Positions 34,799 through 45,664 are shown, counted from the stretch's first letter. The stretch is 64,000 bases of DNA from Gonatopus flavifemur (GCA_018340375.1 JAFFJZ010000002.1:51294001-51358000); one strand, 5' to 3'. Notes: generated by a model from the sequence alone, not told the origin. Program-made: numbers and translations.

Positions 34799-34832
34799 TA
34801 TGTTATTTTTCAAGATATCTGTTTTCTCAGTG

Positions 34833-35472
34833 TATTGACTTGTACAATGTCCCAACCAAATCCTTTTAATCAGATGAATGTATTTTGTCAATGTGATTCT
34901 GATTTAACTTTGCCAAATTTGATTCAATCTTGTATAATTCTCTCACCAAATTCCATTAAATTTCATTTTATCAGATTCTCTGGATATGTTCAGCTGGGGT
35001 TCTCAACTGTAACTATTAATTCACCATTTTCTTCCTCTCAGTGTGGCTCGAGAAATTACTTGCTCCGTTCCCAACAAAAAATTGCTATTCCAGCAAAACA
35101 TGTGAAAGGCAAATAATGTTCGGTTGTGCCAGTGGATTTTGTTTTTCCTGTGTAAGCCTTGAGCTATAAGAGCCTCTTCTTGCACAATAATTGGCATTTC
35201 TGATGATGCTTATTGAATTGATTAGGAATTTATCACACAATGCAAGTGAAACCATGAATCGTCAAATTGAGAAAACATGAGTGGCACGAGCGTCAAGTTT
35301 ATGAGAATGCAAATGCAGCGAACATCGTGAAGATTGTAAAGATGCGAGCAGAGTGAGTGCCATCTGCTGATCGCATGGTCTAGACTACAAAATTGTGAGC
35401 GAAGAAGGCATTATGAAACATGAACATGAACATTTTTGTTTGACCCTTCCGAAATACTATCAAAGACATCTT
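34833..35472. other. Gene-free stretch
   Basis: One 111-codon frame (34781-35116) starts inside the nested MITE and has no recognisable domain. Nothing else can be supported. Confidence 0.35.
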
Positions 35473-35577
35473 CCTCAGTAGAAGTTACTCGAGTAATTTT
35501 CAAGGCCATTACAAGGCAGGTCCCTCACAACGGCCTGATAAGGTCCACAGAATGACTAGAGTGATTTCTACTAGAGG
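35473..35577. mobile_element. Short foldback, CTCTAGTAGAAATCAC family, copy 1
   Basis: The ends CCTCAGTAGAAGTTACTCGA and the mirror GAGTGATTTCTACTAGAGG define a 105-bp element with GGTCC/GGCC-rich centre. The second copy is at 48234-48352. Confidence 0.7.
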
Positions 35578-35849
35578 TAAAGATATCTGAATGATATCGT
35601 ATGTATCATTATAAGTTATCTTTCAGCTTAGACGTCTTCAAAATGTCATACATTGAAATTCAGTGACAGTGAGTGAAATTTATATTTTTGCTGAATGGAT
35701 TTAGTTTAGAACCGGAAAATACTGGATGAAACTTCAAACAATAAACAGCGTGACAGGATGAATTTATTCCCTCGTCATATTCCCTTGTTTTTATAAATCC
35801 CATTCTTTCCGATATTAAGGTGTCATACTACTTTCAGGAATCGAAATCA

Positions 35850-36033
35850 AGCGTGACTTTTCGAAACTCAAAGTGATCCCGAATATCAGTTTGAAAATGC
35901 AGCCAAAAGTAGCGCCTATTCCAACTGAAATTCAGTCTTTTTCATTACTTACTTTCAGTTGGAATAGGCACTACTTTTGGCTGCATTTTTAAGCTGATAT
36001 TCGGGATCACTTCAAGTTTCACTCTTTACTGTG
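35850..36033. mobile_element. Shorter relative of the 286-bp foldback
   Basis: AAGTGATCCCGAATATCAGT and its mirror TGATATTCGGGATCACTTCA, plus ATGCAGCCAAAAGTAGCGCC with its mirror, match the arms of 33725-34010. The right end reads TTTACTGTG; the left end is diverged. Confidence 0.75.
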
Positions 36034-36100
36034 TTCATTGTGGAAAGACAGAACCCTTTGGCCAATTTTGGGTTTCCATACATGATTACACATCCCATAC

Positions 36101-36344
36101 AGGACAGTCGCCAAAGAATTACGTCGCATCTACGTAGAATCCAGGGAGAAGAAAGGGAACGATGGATATAACGTGGTACGATGGAGAAGCAACTTTGAGG
36201 CGACGGAGAAATGTCCAGGCTGTTTTTTCGTGTGCATGGACATTTCTCCGTTGCCTCTACGTTGCTTCTCCGTCGTACCACGCTGTATCCACCGATCCCT
36301 TTTTTCTCTCTGAATTCCACGGAGAAGCGACGTAGGTGTCCTGT
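36101..36344. repeat. Foldback with AGGACAGTCG/TGTCCT arms
   Basis: GTGGTACGATGGAGAAGCAA, GGCGACGGAGAAATGTCC and their mirrors form arms of about 115 bp around GTTTTTTCGTG. A half copy lies at about 47078-47198 (CTACGTCGCATCTCCGTGGA). The 149-codon minus-strand frame over it (36012-36461) is a by-product of the palindrome. Confidence 0.75.
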
Positions 36345-36498
36345 GTTGAATCTCTCAAAGTGCCCAAGAATATTTTCTACGTCATTTGAAAACAAAACGG
36401 TGCACTGAGAGGAAGTATCAATCACTGTTACCCAAGACAATAGTACAAAAAGACCCAACAATTGTTTTTAGTAAATTATACTATTTGTTTAGTAACCA

Positions 36499-36721
36499 CA
36501 CTGTAAGAAATTTTCTGAAAATTCAGATATTGGAGTGTCTGAATTTTCAGACTCGAGTTTCTGAAAGGCAAATGTAGATAAGGTCTTCTGGAAATTCAGA
36601 TTTGATATCCAGAATATTATATTTAGATACCAAGTTTCTAAAAAATTAGAGAAAGTTTCTTCATGTTCATCACCAATACTTTGAAAATTAAGAATCTGAA
36701 TAATTTAAGAAACTTACACTG
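36499..36721. mobile_element. MITE-like foldback, CACTGTAAGAAATTTT end
   Basis: The left end CACTGTAAGAAATTTTCTGA is partly mirrored by TAATTTAAGAAACTTACACTG-type sequence at the right. Several internal AATTCAGA/TCTGAATT pairs. The right terminus has lost its final inverted bases. Confidence 0.45.
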
Positions 36722-37183
36722 AAAACATGCGCAGAATCGGTGCGCAGTGAATCGTCTTGCATTATTTTGTATGACGGTCAATGAACGGTAAGTAAAGGTG
36801 AGTTGCAAAATCAAATTCAATATCATTTATTTTAATGAACAAATACTTACTGCACCAACAGTAATTACATGTTGTGCAATGTAATTTGAGCCAAATTAAT
36901 TTATAATGTGACATGAAATGTATTGCGGGATTCGGTAAAAAAAATGTTAAAAATGTGAAGTTAACCTCTTTGCCATTGGAACAAAAATCGTCTGTGAATA
37001 TGACAATCAGAAAATCTCATGACGGTGGTATGAATAAATGATTAAAGGAAGGATGATACATTGAGATTTTTGAATTGAAAATGATGAAAAAAACATCCAA
37101 GTTCTGAATCAGATGTTCTGATTTTTCGTGGATCATAAAATCAATTTCAAGTAGATTTAATTACCGCGATTAGTTTGAAACTC

Positions 37184-38677
37184 AGAGAATGTGGTTTAAA
37201 AAACTACATTATTTCCATTTACTTTGGCTTCAACTATTTGTAATAAAAGAGATAGAACTGTGTGCTATGCGACCAAGTCTAATTAGGGTAAGGAACAAGC
37301 GATGAGTATGTGAAACATACAAACATGTAATAAGTGCTCCAATGAAAAGTTTCACAAAGTATAACATTGAGTGATTTAACATGGAACAACTTATATAATT
37401 TCTACCAGATCCAATTGATGCCATTAATTTCTGTATTATGTTATAGTTTAGAGAAAATCAGTGTTTGTGAGATTGATATTCTGATTTATCAAAAACCAAA
37501 AAATGAATCATTTTCAAGAGATTGATTTTCACTGAATCATAACAAAATACAGAAATTAATTCCATCAGTTTGATTTGGTAAGAATTATATAGGCAGGGTT
37601 GTATATTGCATCATGTAGGGTTACGCTTTGTGAAATGTTTCATCGATATCCTCAGTACCAGTCTTACATACTTATCGCTTGATTCTTTCATCAATTGAAC
37701 TTTATGTTGTAGAAGACAAAACCATCTCTTTAATCACAAATAGTTGAAAAAAATATATGAAAAGAATAACATATTATAGTTTCATAACACTTTGAAACAA
37801 TATTTTCTGGTATTCAAGGAATCAAAAATCAATCTCAATAATATTAATTCTCGCTAAATCATAACAAAATACAGAAATTAATGCCGTCAGTTTGATTTGG
37901 TAAAAATTATATAGGCAGAGTTGAATATTGCATCATGTAGGGTTACGCTTTGTGAAATGTTTCATCGATACTCTCAGTACAAGTCTTACATACTTATCGC
38001 TGGACTCTTACACCAATTAAATGTACATCGTAGAAGACAAAACTATCTCTCTCATCACAAATAGTTGAATAAAAGTACATAAAACTATAGAAACGATATT
38101 CTTTTCATGTACTTTTTTTTAACTATTTGTGATGAGAGAGATGGTTATGTCTTCTACGATGTACATTTAATTGGTGTAAGAGTCCAGCGATAAGTATGTA
38201 AGACTTGTACTGAGGGTATCGATGAAACATTTCACAAAGCGTAACCCTACATGATGCAATATTCAACTCTGCCTATATAATTTTTACCAAATCAAACTGA
38301 CGGCATTAATTTCTGTATTTTGTTATAATTCAGTGAAAATCAATCTTTTGAAAATGATTTATTTTTTGGTTTTTAATAAATCAGAATATCAATCTCAAAA
38401 ACATTGATTTTTACTAAACTATAACATAATACAGAAATTAATGGCATCAGTTGGATCTGGTAGATATTATATAAGTTGTTCCATGTTGAATTACTCAATG
38501 TTATTCTTTGTGGAACTTTTCATTGGAGCATTTAGTACATGTTTCACATACTCATCGCTTGATTCTTGCATACTTGCATTAGACTTGGTCCCATAAGACA
38601 CAATTCTATCTCTCTTATCACAAATAGTTGAAGGAAAATTAAATGGAATTAAAATAGTTTTTCAAACCACATTCTTT
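37184..38677. repeat. 1.5-kb palindromic array of five related units
   Basis: Five units of about 215 bp are arranged R1 forward (37231-37450), R2 reverse (37534-37746), R3 reverse (37854-38067), R4 forward (38121-38333) and R5 reverse (38414-38630). Each runs from CAACTATTTGT through GTATGTAAGAC and AACATTTCACAAAG to TACAGAAATTAATG-like sequence in its mirror. The R1-R2 connector mirrors the R4-R5 connector, and the outer flanks AGAATGTGGTTT and AAACCACATTCT also mirror. The whole could fold into one giant hairpin with R3 as an extra copy. No reading frame is supported. Confidence 0.8.
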
Positions 38678-39010
38678 AATTATTCTTTATACATTCTTAT
38701 AATTTTATACGTGCTAATTTGATTCCTTTTTTACCCAAATCTACGTTTCATTTTTTGGAGATATATGTTCTATGTATTAAAAAAATTGTAATGCTGTTTA
38801 CCATAATTCTTCAATACACTGTTTTGGTAATAATCAAATAGATAGATTTTGTGGGTTTCCATACCTTCATCACACAAGATGAAGTTATAGAGATGCATAA
38901 AATCCTATATAATGTTATCAAAACAAACGTTATAAATGTTCCAGATGAGTGTCTTCAATTTTTTTCATCTGGGAAGTGTATAAGTTCCAGATACATTCCA
39001 CTTGGGTTTT

Positions 39011-39165
39011 CGAGACTTCATCTACGTCACTATTCTTGGAAAAAAAATCGGTAATGATATGGTATGCGGTCTACTACCCACTACCGTAGACCGCATATTA
39101 TACGTTTACCAAAGAATCTCCGGAATTAAAAATTCTGGCTCTTTAGTGACATAGATAAAATCTCG
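39011..39165. repeat. Foldback containing a perfect 12-bp hairpin
   Basis: The inner stem TATGCGGTCTAC (39063-39074) pairs perfectly with GTAGACCGCATA (39086-39097) around an 11-base loop. The outer arms CGAGACTTCATCTACGTCAC and GTGACATAGATAAAATCTCG extend the fold. Confidence 0.65.
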
Positions 39166-39270
39166 AAGAACCATCCCTGAAATTTCGGATTTTTTTCATG
39201 AAATCAGTTTCCAGTAATTTGGTAGAAAAAACGTGCTCGCGCATAGTAACTATCGCATCCTCTTAGAATT

Positions 39271-39538
39271 CAATGCGCATCTCTCAAAATTGAGAAAAAT
39301 ATTCCTTACAGTTCAGAAAAATGTTTCTCACAATTGAGAGAAAATATCTTTGAATTCAGAAGACTATTTCTTACAAATCAAACAAATATTTTCGACAATT
39401 CAGAAAAATGTTTCTTACGATTGAGAGAAAATATCTTGAAATTCAGAACAGAAATGTTTCTGAATATTCAGACTCAGTGACTGTAAAAAATTACAGTCAC
39501 TTTTTTCTCAATTTTCAGTCAAAATTTTTTTACAGTGC
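39271..39538. repeat. Degenerate repeat of a TTCAGAAAAATGTTTCT unit
   Basis: AATTGAGAGAAAATATCTT and TTCAGAAAAATGTTTCT each recur in tandem about 100 bp apart, ending in TTTTTTTACAGTG with an internal CTGTAAAAAATTACAG palindrome. This resembles the right end of a CACTGTAAAAA-type MITE with an internal duplication. Confidence 0.45.
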
Positions 39539-39942
39539 ATGGATTTTCTTTAGTGAATTCAACTGTTTTTTGGTAGCCGCAACTATTAAAATGTGATGGA
39601 GTCGTTTTGGTGGAGGTAACTAATTTCAAATGTTTGTTTCTTTGTAAATGTACTGATACATACAGGTCGACGAAATTTCAAGACTTCTTTTGCAGAATCT
39701 TTGAATTTATCATGCTATTTTTCATAAACTATCGTTTCATATCAATAGTTTGAAGCATTCCAAGTGTATTTTCAGTATTCATCTATCGCTATTGCGATAT
39801 TTTCCAAGTATGCTGTATGAAAATTCATTTGAGTTATTTAGTCCAATTTGATTACATACGCTGAGAAAATATCCTGTTGAATGATTGAGATATTACTTTG
39901 AATACAAAGGATTTTCATTCGAATATTGTCTTATAATGTTCA

Positions 39943-40886
39943 GGGGAGAGTGTCTTTGGTTGAAACAATCCTTTTCTGAAACATTAGGAATAAGTACTAT
40001 AAGTTGAATACTGAAAATCGACAAAATTTATGGAAGCTTTTTTAAATCTCGCCCGTATATAGCTACAATGAAAATCTGAATATTTGCCAGTTTAGTACAA
40101 GATATGAATGGAAATTACTTTTTGAATATCAAAAGTGAAATCTTGCGATCCTCCTCCAGGGAAATTTTGTAATTCTAAACTGAGAGAAAGGTACCTAGTT
40201 GGGACAACTAAATGTTAGTTGCCGCAGCTAGATTTTTATTCATGCTAGCTAGACTCTAGTTAGGGTGAATAAAAGGCTAGCTGTCTGAAATATGAATAAA
40301 ATGGTTTATTCAATGGGAATAAAAAATATGCTTGTGACCAATAAAATTTAGCTAGCACAACTAAATTTTTATTTGCAGTCACTAAATTTTCTAGCTGTCG
40401 AATATTTGAATAGACCCTTCCTCTCAGTGTATCAAAACATTTTTGTCAGATGAAAAATATCCTCTGGTGGAGAATTTTACTATGAATATGCATCCTTTTG
40501 TGTTTTTGGAAAATACCAACATTAAAATTACTCGAAAAATCATTTTCCAAGTGTACGTGAAATTCCTTGGTTGAAATAATTCCTAGTACAAAATAGGATA
40601 TTCCAGAAGATGGGAATTTTGACGAAAAAATTCATCAATCAAAATCATTTGATTTATTAATAAAAAAAAACTACTGATATAAAAAATTTGTTTGATGAGA
40701 AATTTCGTGAAATTGAGAAAAGAATGAATATATTGCTGAATTTTCAGAAATTCGTAAATTTTTTGTTAGTTCCCTATACATTTCGTGACTCACTTTTGAT
40801 TCCTTATTGATGAAAAATAATCGCAATGCATGATTTCAACCAAGAACCGGGAAACAGAAAGTATTTCAACCAAGGGCACTTTCCCC
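39943..40886. mobile_element. Non-autonomous DNA element with GGGGAGAGT ends, 944 bp
   Basis: The left end GGGGAGAGTGTCTTTGGTTG is mirrored by CAACCAAGGGCACTTTCCCC at the right. TA follows the right end (40887-40888); the left flank is CA. It shares its outermost bases with 1836-3003. The 252-bp MITE at 40178-40429 is nested within. No transposase frame is seen. Confidence 0.72.
40178..40429. mobile_element. Nested MITE, AACTGAGAGAAAGG end, 252 bp
   Basis: The ends AACTGAGAGAAAGG and CCTTCCTCTCAGTG are inverted with TA at 40176-40177 and 40430-40431. The interior is rich in CTAGCTAG, TTTAGTTG and their mirrors. It is younger than the element it interrupts. Confidence 0.75.
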
Positions 40887-41364
40887 TATATACTCGGAAA
40901 TAATGAACTACTGTTCGGTTATATATTAGGGCTGAACAAACTATATACAATTCTGTAGATTTGAAAGGATTTCATGTTGATTTCGGAAAAAAACAGTCTA
41001 ATTAAGGACTTGGATTTTTCTATCGGTCAAGATATCTTGAAGAATTGAATGTGTGTGAATATCACACGCGACAATTCAATACTCCGTTGAAGAAGATAAT
41101 TGAAATATACTTTATACAAAGAAAAAATGATTTTGATATACCCCGTTTCACATCTCTTCACTTGATCTTTTATTTAGAAATGAAATAGTTGGCATACTCT
41201 TCCACCAGAATTGATTTTCTCAAGCAGAGCTGGAATTTCTTCATTTGAACATGTAACATACGTGAAGGAAGCACAAAGCAAACTGAATTTTCAAGTTGGC
41301 TTTCTACAGAGTGTCCCATAGGATTAGGTGTAAACTAATAAATTGGTATTTTGCAGTGAGTGCA

Positions 41365-41561
41365 CACAGTGAAAAATTTTGTGTATTTTTAACACACGTG
41401 TATGTTCCATAGGAGGTCCACTCACAATTTATATCAAAATGTATCAAATCAACACAAAAATGTTCTATTTACACTGGAAATCTATGAATTTCAAAATTTG
41501 ATACGTTGTTTTCAACACAAACTCTGAATGGACCTCCTATGACACAAAATTTTTCGCTGTG
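41365..41561. mobile_element. Foldback with CACAGTGAAAAATTTTG ends, 197 bp
   Basis: CACAGTGAAAAATTTTGTGT is mirrored by ACACAAAATTTTTCGCTGTG at the right. GGAGGTCCA and TGGACCTCC lie inside each arm. No coding capacity. Confidence 0.75.
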
Positions 41562-42155
41562 CAGGAAACAAATCAGTGAAGTTTGTGTCGATTAGAAGAG
41601 AGTTGTCATTTTATTTTTATGTTTATTGATTATAAGAAAAAACTATAATTACGTAATACAAATTCTACATCAAAACGGATACAAAAAAATGTCGTCAGCA
41701 ATGGTGTGAATTTCCTCAATGTGAACATAGAGAATGGATTACTACGAAACTAATCGCTTCATAAGAATCTTGACAGCATGCACTATAATTTCATTTGAAA
41801 TATCAGTGGAAGGATTCGTTATTCCTCCAATTAAATTATATACCTACAGTGTTTGGACTTTCTGCATAAAAAAAGGCCTTCAATATAATTCGACAAAACA
41901 AATCACAAGAAGTCTTCAAAGCCATCAATAAAGTTTATGCTGTCGGACTTATCGGTCTAGGATATCCCTGCTTTATTAAAAGAACAGGGATAGAATGCAC
42001 CTGATCTCGGTGCTTGTGATTTCCTTCGTAGGATTATATGGAAGCTCATTGTTATGCGAACAATACAAAAACCGTGGATAATTTGAATGAAGAAATCACA
42101 ATGATTGTCTATAGTATTTCAAATGACACTATCGAACACGGTTTTGATAATTTTA
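41562..42155. other. Gene-free stretch with one unassigned short frame
   Basis: A 65-codon frame at 41734-41931 has a hydrophobic stretch near its N-terminus (ILTACTIISFEI) but no recognised family and no splice or promoter evidence. The rest is AT-rich and featureless. Confidence 0.3.
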
Positions 42156-43258
42156 CACTGTAAAAAAAAACTGGAAATTTACTGTGCAACTGGACTGGAA
42201 ATTTCCAGTGCTAGTACTGGAATATGGATATTCCAGTACATGTACAGAGATTTTGTTGTTACGTTACTGAAAATTTACCAAGCATAACTGAAAATTCAGT
42301 CATTGTACTGGAATTTTCAAGTTTGAGATGATATACTGAAATTTTGCCATGATTTCGCGAAAATTTTACCGGCTCGTACTACAATTTTATAGTTCTTGTG
42401 CACCAAAAAAAAATATTCCCTCAAAAAGGACTTGAGAAAAAACTTGGAATTTAGAAAAAAAAACCTAATCGTTGGTATACTGGAATTATACAGGTTTTTA
42501 ACTGCAATTCTCAGGTTTTGTGATGGAATTTTCCAGTTACTATGCAATTGAATTATACAGGTTTTGAACTGCAATTTTCAGGTCGTGTGATGGAATTTTC
42601 CAGTTGCTATGCAACGGACTTTAATCACTGTTGCACTGAAATTTTCCACTTCTATTGGACTTCGTCATTTCTGGCAGGAAAAATTTCAAGTCTTTATATT
42701 AAAAATTTCCTGATTGAGATTTTGAATAACAATTGTAATTGTAGCCAATGGAATTGATATATGAGGTTTTTCCAAGACTTATCCTCTTGTGTTCTAGATA
42801 TGAAGCATATGTAGTAACCCAAGCTGGCCTTCCAACATGTCGCGCTATAGCTCATCGGTTAGGTCTTAGGTTTCAGTTGGTAGGCAGGTAGAAAAGTGTG
42901 GGTTCAAATCCTGTTAGGTAGACATGAGTTTCTGTCCATCCAAATGAACGATCAAAAGTTTCTCAATCATCTTGGAACACAAGGACCCTGCAAAATCACT
43001 TTGCGTGAGCAATTTTTTTTCAATTTTCATGGATATTTTCAGCATTAATTTTCCAGTACATGTCCTGGAAAAGTCCAGCTCGTGTACTGAAAAATTCCAG
43101 TACCGAGGCTCAGAAAATTTCCAGTTTTGATGCGGAAATTCCATAGCGTTTGCACTGAATTTTTGCAGTACAAATGTGCTGAAATTTTCCGGTATATGTA
43201 CAGGTTAATGACTTCCAGTACATGTACTGGAATTTTCCGGTGAAATTTTTTTACAGTG
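42156..43258. mobile_element. CACTGTAAAAAAAAACTGG element with palindromic subrepeats, 1,103 bp
   Basis: Ends CACTGTAAAAAAAAACTGGA and GGTGAAATTTTTTTACAGTG; TA at 42154-42155 and 43259-43260. The interior is an irregular array of ACTGGAATTTTCCAGT-like and CCAGTACATGTACTGG-like palindromic units from both ends inward. A unique middle segment (about 42730-42990) carries a tRNA-like sequence. No protein frame is recognised. Confidence 0.8.
42836..42926 (+). ncRNA. tRNA-like sequence with Pol III A and B boxes
   Basis: An A-box-like TAGCTCATCGG (42848-42858) and a B-box-like GGTTCAAATCC (42901-42911) lie 42 bp apart. CATGTC (42836-42841) can pair with GACATG (42921-42926) like an acceptor stem. 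The roughly 91-nt span and weak T-stem argue against a working tRNA. It is more likely a tRNA-derived SINE head or a decayed tRNA captured inside the surrounding element. No anticodon can be assigned. Confidence 0.5.
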
Positions 43259-43260
43259 TA

Positions 43261-43988
43261 TAAAGTGTTTGAAGTGTTTTGGTAATTCAAATGGTTCACG
43301 TTTTGAAAGTATATACACTATTAAAAATGATTTTCTCATGATACATAAAACGGCAGCCGTCTCAAACATAGTCCGTTTTACCATTAGAATCGGCGGTTTC
43401 AATATAATAACCGTGCAGTTTTATAAACATATATGCAAATCGTCTGACCTTGAAATGAATTCCGTCTTCTCACAAAACGGTATCCGTTTCACGACAAAAA
43501 AAAAGTCTCTAATCTACTCTCAAGTAAGTAATTTTGAGTATTTTCTCCGTCTTATCAGTAGAAGAAAGTCCGTCTCGTGGTTAGACGAATTTCGTTTTAC
43601 TAACAGAAGAAATCGCCTGTTAGTGACATGGGATTGTCTTATGAATATGCAGCTTTGTCTTATCATTGTACAGTATTTTTTTGAGCGTACCGTTGATGAG
43701 GACATTTTTTTTGTATTTGTGCTGATATAGAATTTGTTCTATGTTAACATAGTTCTTTTTGGAATCAATAGGCATGAAATGAAGAAGAGACAATTCTCTT
43801 CTAATCTGCACAGCGAAAAGTTGGAATGAATGTGACTGCATCTTACTTGAAAATTTCACTGAAATTCCGGACAGATTTTTGTGTGAAACTCAATTTTTAA
43901 TTCGACCAAAGGTTTATATACAAATGGACAATGTCGAACCACATTAGTGCCAATACCATGTGATCCGTCAGTCGTGTTTACATTGCTA
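43261..43988. other. Gene-free stretch with one unassigned frame
   Basis: A 153-codon frame (43269-43730) lies here and resembles no family; minus-strand frames overlap it. A CACAGTAAAAAG-family fragment with ACTGCATCTTACTTGAAAAT is visible at about 43832-43880. Confidence 0.3.
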
Positions 43989-44170
43989 CATAGTAAAAAG
44001 TAAAACTTACTCTCATCCTGAACATCAGCTTATTTTAAAATGCAGCAAAAACTAACCATATTTCAATCAAACGTAAGCACAAAAAAAATGCTGACACAAT
44101 GGAGAAAACTGAATTCCAGTCAAGTTTTTAAGTAATAATGCAGCCACATTCAATCGGTCTTTTTACAGTG
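43989..44170 (+). mobile_element. 182-bp MITE, second copy of the CACAGTAAAAAG family
   Basis: Begins CATAGTAAAAAGTAAAACTT and ends GGTCTTTTTACAGTG. It has the same length, orientation and core (TGCTGACACAATGGAGAAAA) as 25428-25609. TA precedes the left end; the right flank is AA, so the duplication has decayed. Confidence 0.82.
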
Positions 44171-45664
44171 AATAACATCCTTGTAGAAATTATTCAATTC
44201 ATATCTAAATCGTTGAGAATTAGTTTGCAAAAAATCGCACATCCGACTCAGAGAAAGAGAAACAGCATGATCTGTAAAGACCGGTTGATTATCAATTTCC
44301 AAAACAACTCTCACAATACATCCCGTGGGAGAGCTATCAAGAGTGAAAGAGGAATTCAATCGAATGGGAGAAAATGAAATTGATGGTTCAAAAACCTCGT
44401 TTTGTGCTGGAAAAGTGTTGGCAATAATCGAACGTACAATGAGATATTAGCATCCCCACTTGGTTTCGATTTCCCGGAAAAACGTTTGATGAAGATAAAA
44501 TTACAGCCAACAATGGTACAACATCACAATAAATCAATTCCATACACTGACTGTGTGCATACATCGAAATCACGTTTCAACGGTAACCACGCAATAACAA
44601 GGACCGAGAGATCGCCTGTTCCGCTTCCACCAAAACGCTTATTTAATTTCTCTCAATGATAATTCAATTTATAGTATTATGATCACATTAATGTGAACAA
44701 GATAATTTAGGTCAGGAAAATCAGAATGAATGCGATGAAATCAATCATCCGCTAATTTATTGAAAAATTATTGAAAACGTAATTGGTTAAATCGGGAAAG
44801 CTGCCGTACGAATAATTGTCAAATGAAATTTGATTGAACGAAGTGCGAGAACGATCGAGGAGGAATGTTGGAATTGTTCAATTTTCTTTTTCTCGAACAA
44901 TCAAATGGCGTGAAGATTTAAATAACCTTGCGTAGCGAAACACCAAGTTTGAATTTTCAGATTTGTCCGTTACGACCGTTGAAACTTTTTATCTGACCGG
45001 TTGTTTGTGACAGTTAGGAATAAGTTGTTCTTCACTTGAGCAAAAGATAAAGGAAACGGTTATCAAGAAACACGTGGCTCGTTGTCGTTAAGAAAATATT
45101 TCATGCGTAAAAGATGGGTTGCGTGTCTACCTTAGCGTGGCAGGGGTGCACCTGTAGGGGGGCCCTCCACAACCGTGATAAAATTCACCGGATCTCAACG
45201 TTCACGGTGCTTGCTCACCGTGACCTTCAAAAAATGTTGAAGACGATGCAGGGGCTTTGGAATTCGTCGCTGCAAAAAGATTTTCTCACCAATATCCCAT
45301 CTCTCTGTTGATTCCGATGGAACTCATATGAAGTTATTACAGGAGAGTCATTGGAGCTTGGTATGAGTTTCTTCGTAATCGATTCTGCACGTTCATGAAG
45401 AAGGCTATGTTTGTAATATTTTCTCCTCTCTCAATCCAGTTTTTCTGAGTTAATCATCTTGGTCTACAGTTGTGTAAGAAATCTCAATAAAATCGGATAA
45501 TCACAATGGAAATCATATTCGCTTAATCGCAGCATTTAAAAAACCCTCAAATTTTCTTTCGAAGGGCATTGTTCACCCTTTATATACCTCAGCTCTCATT
45601 CGCAAGAAATTTATGTGAGAGAACAATCGCCCATATAAATTAATTCTACTCGAAGTTCTATTCA
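44171..45664. other. Gene-free stretch
   Basis: Short frames of 60-85 codons overlap on both strands with no recognised domains. No element boundary is clear. Confidence 0.35.

Larger units (their letters stand above)
33631..34832. mobile_element. Host MITE carrying two nested insertions
   Basis: Ends CACGGAGAAAAAGGGATCTT (33631) and AAGATATCTGTTTTCTCAGTG-type sequence (ending 34832), TA at 33629-33630 and 34833-34834. The arms mirror each other for over 80 bp (TTTATGGATTTT, AAATATTTACGTGAA and their mirrors). Two elements have inserted, at 33725-34010 and 34154-34798. Confidence 0.8.

Noticed and set aside
36012..36461. A 149-codon minus-strand frame
   Set aside because: It runs across the palindrome at 36101-36344. 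Both strands being open there is a consequence of the inverted repeat.
37184..38677. Possible CRISPR-like or satellite array
   Set aside because: Units alternate in orientation and are about 215 bp with mirrored connectors. This is an inverted-repeat array, not direct repeats with spacers, and the genome is eukaryotic.
42836..42926. A functional tRNA gene
   Set aside because: The span is too long, the T-stem pairs weakly and no clear anticodon stem is seen, so it is reported only as tRNA-like.
43269..43730. A 153-codon frame after the 42156 element
   Set aside because: Overlapped by several minus-strand frames, no family resemblance, in repeat-rich surroundings.
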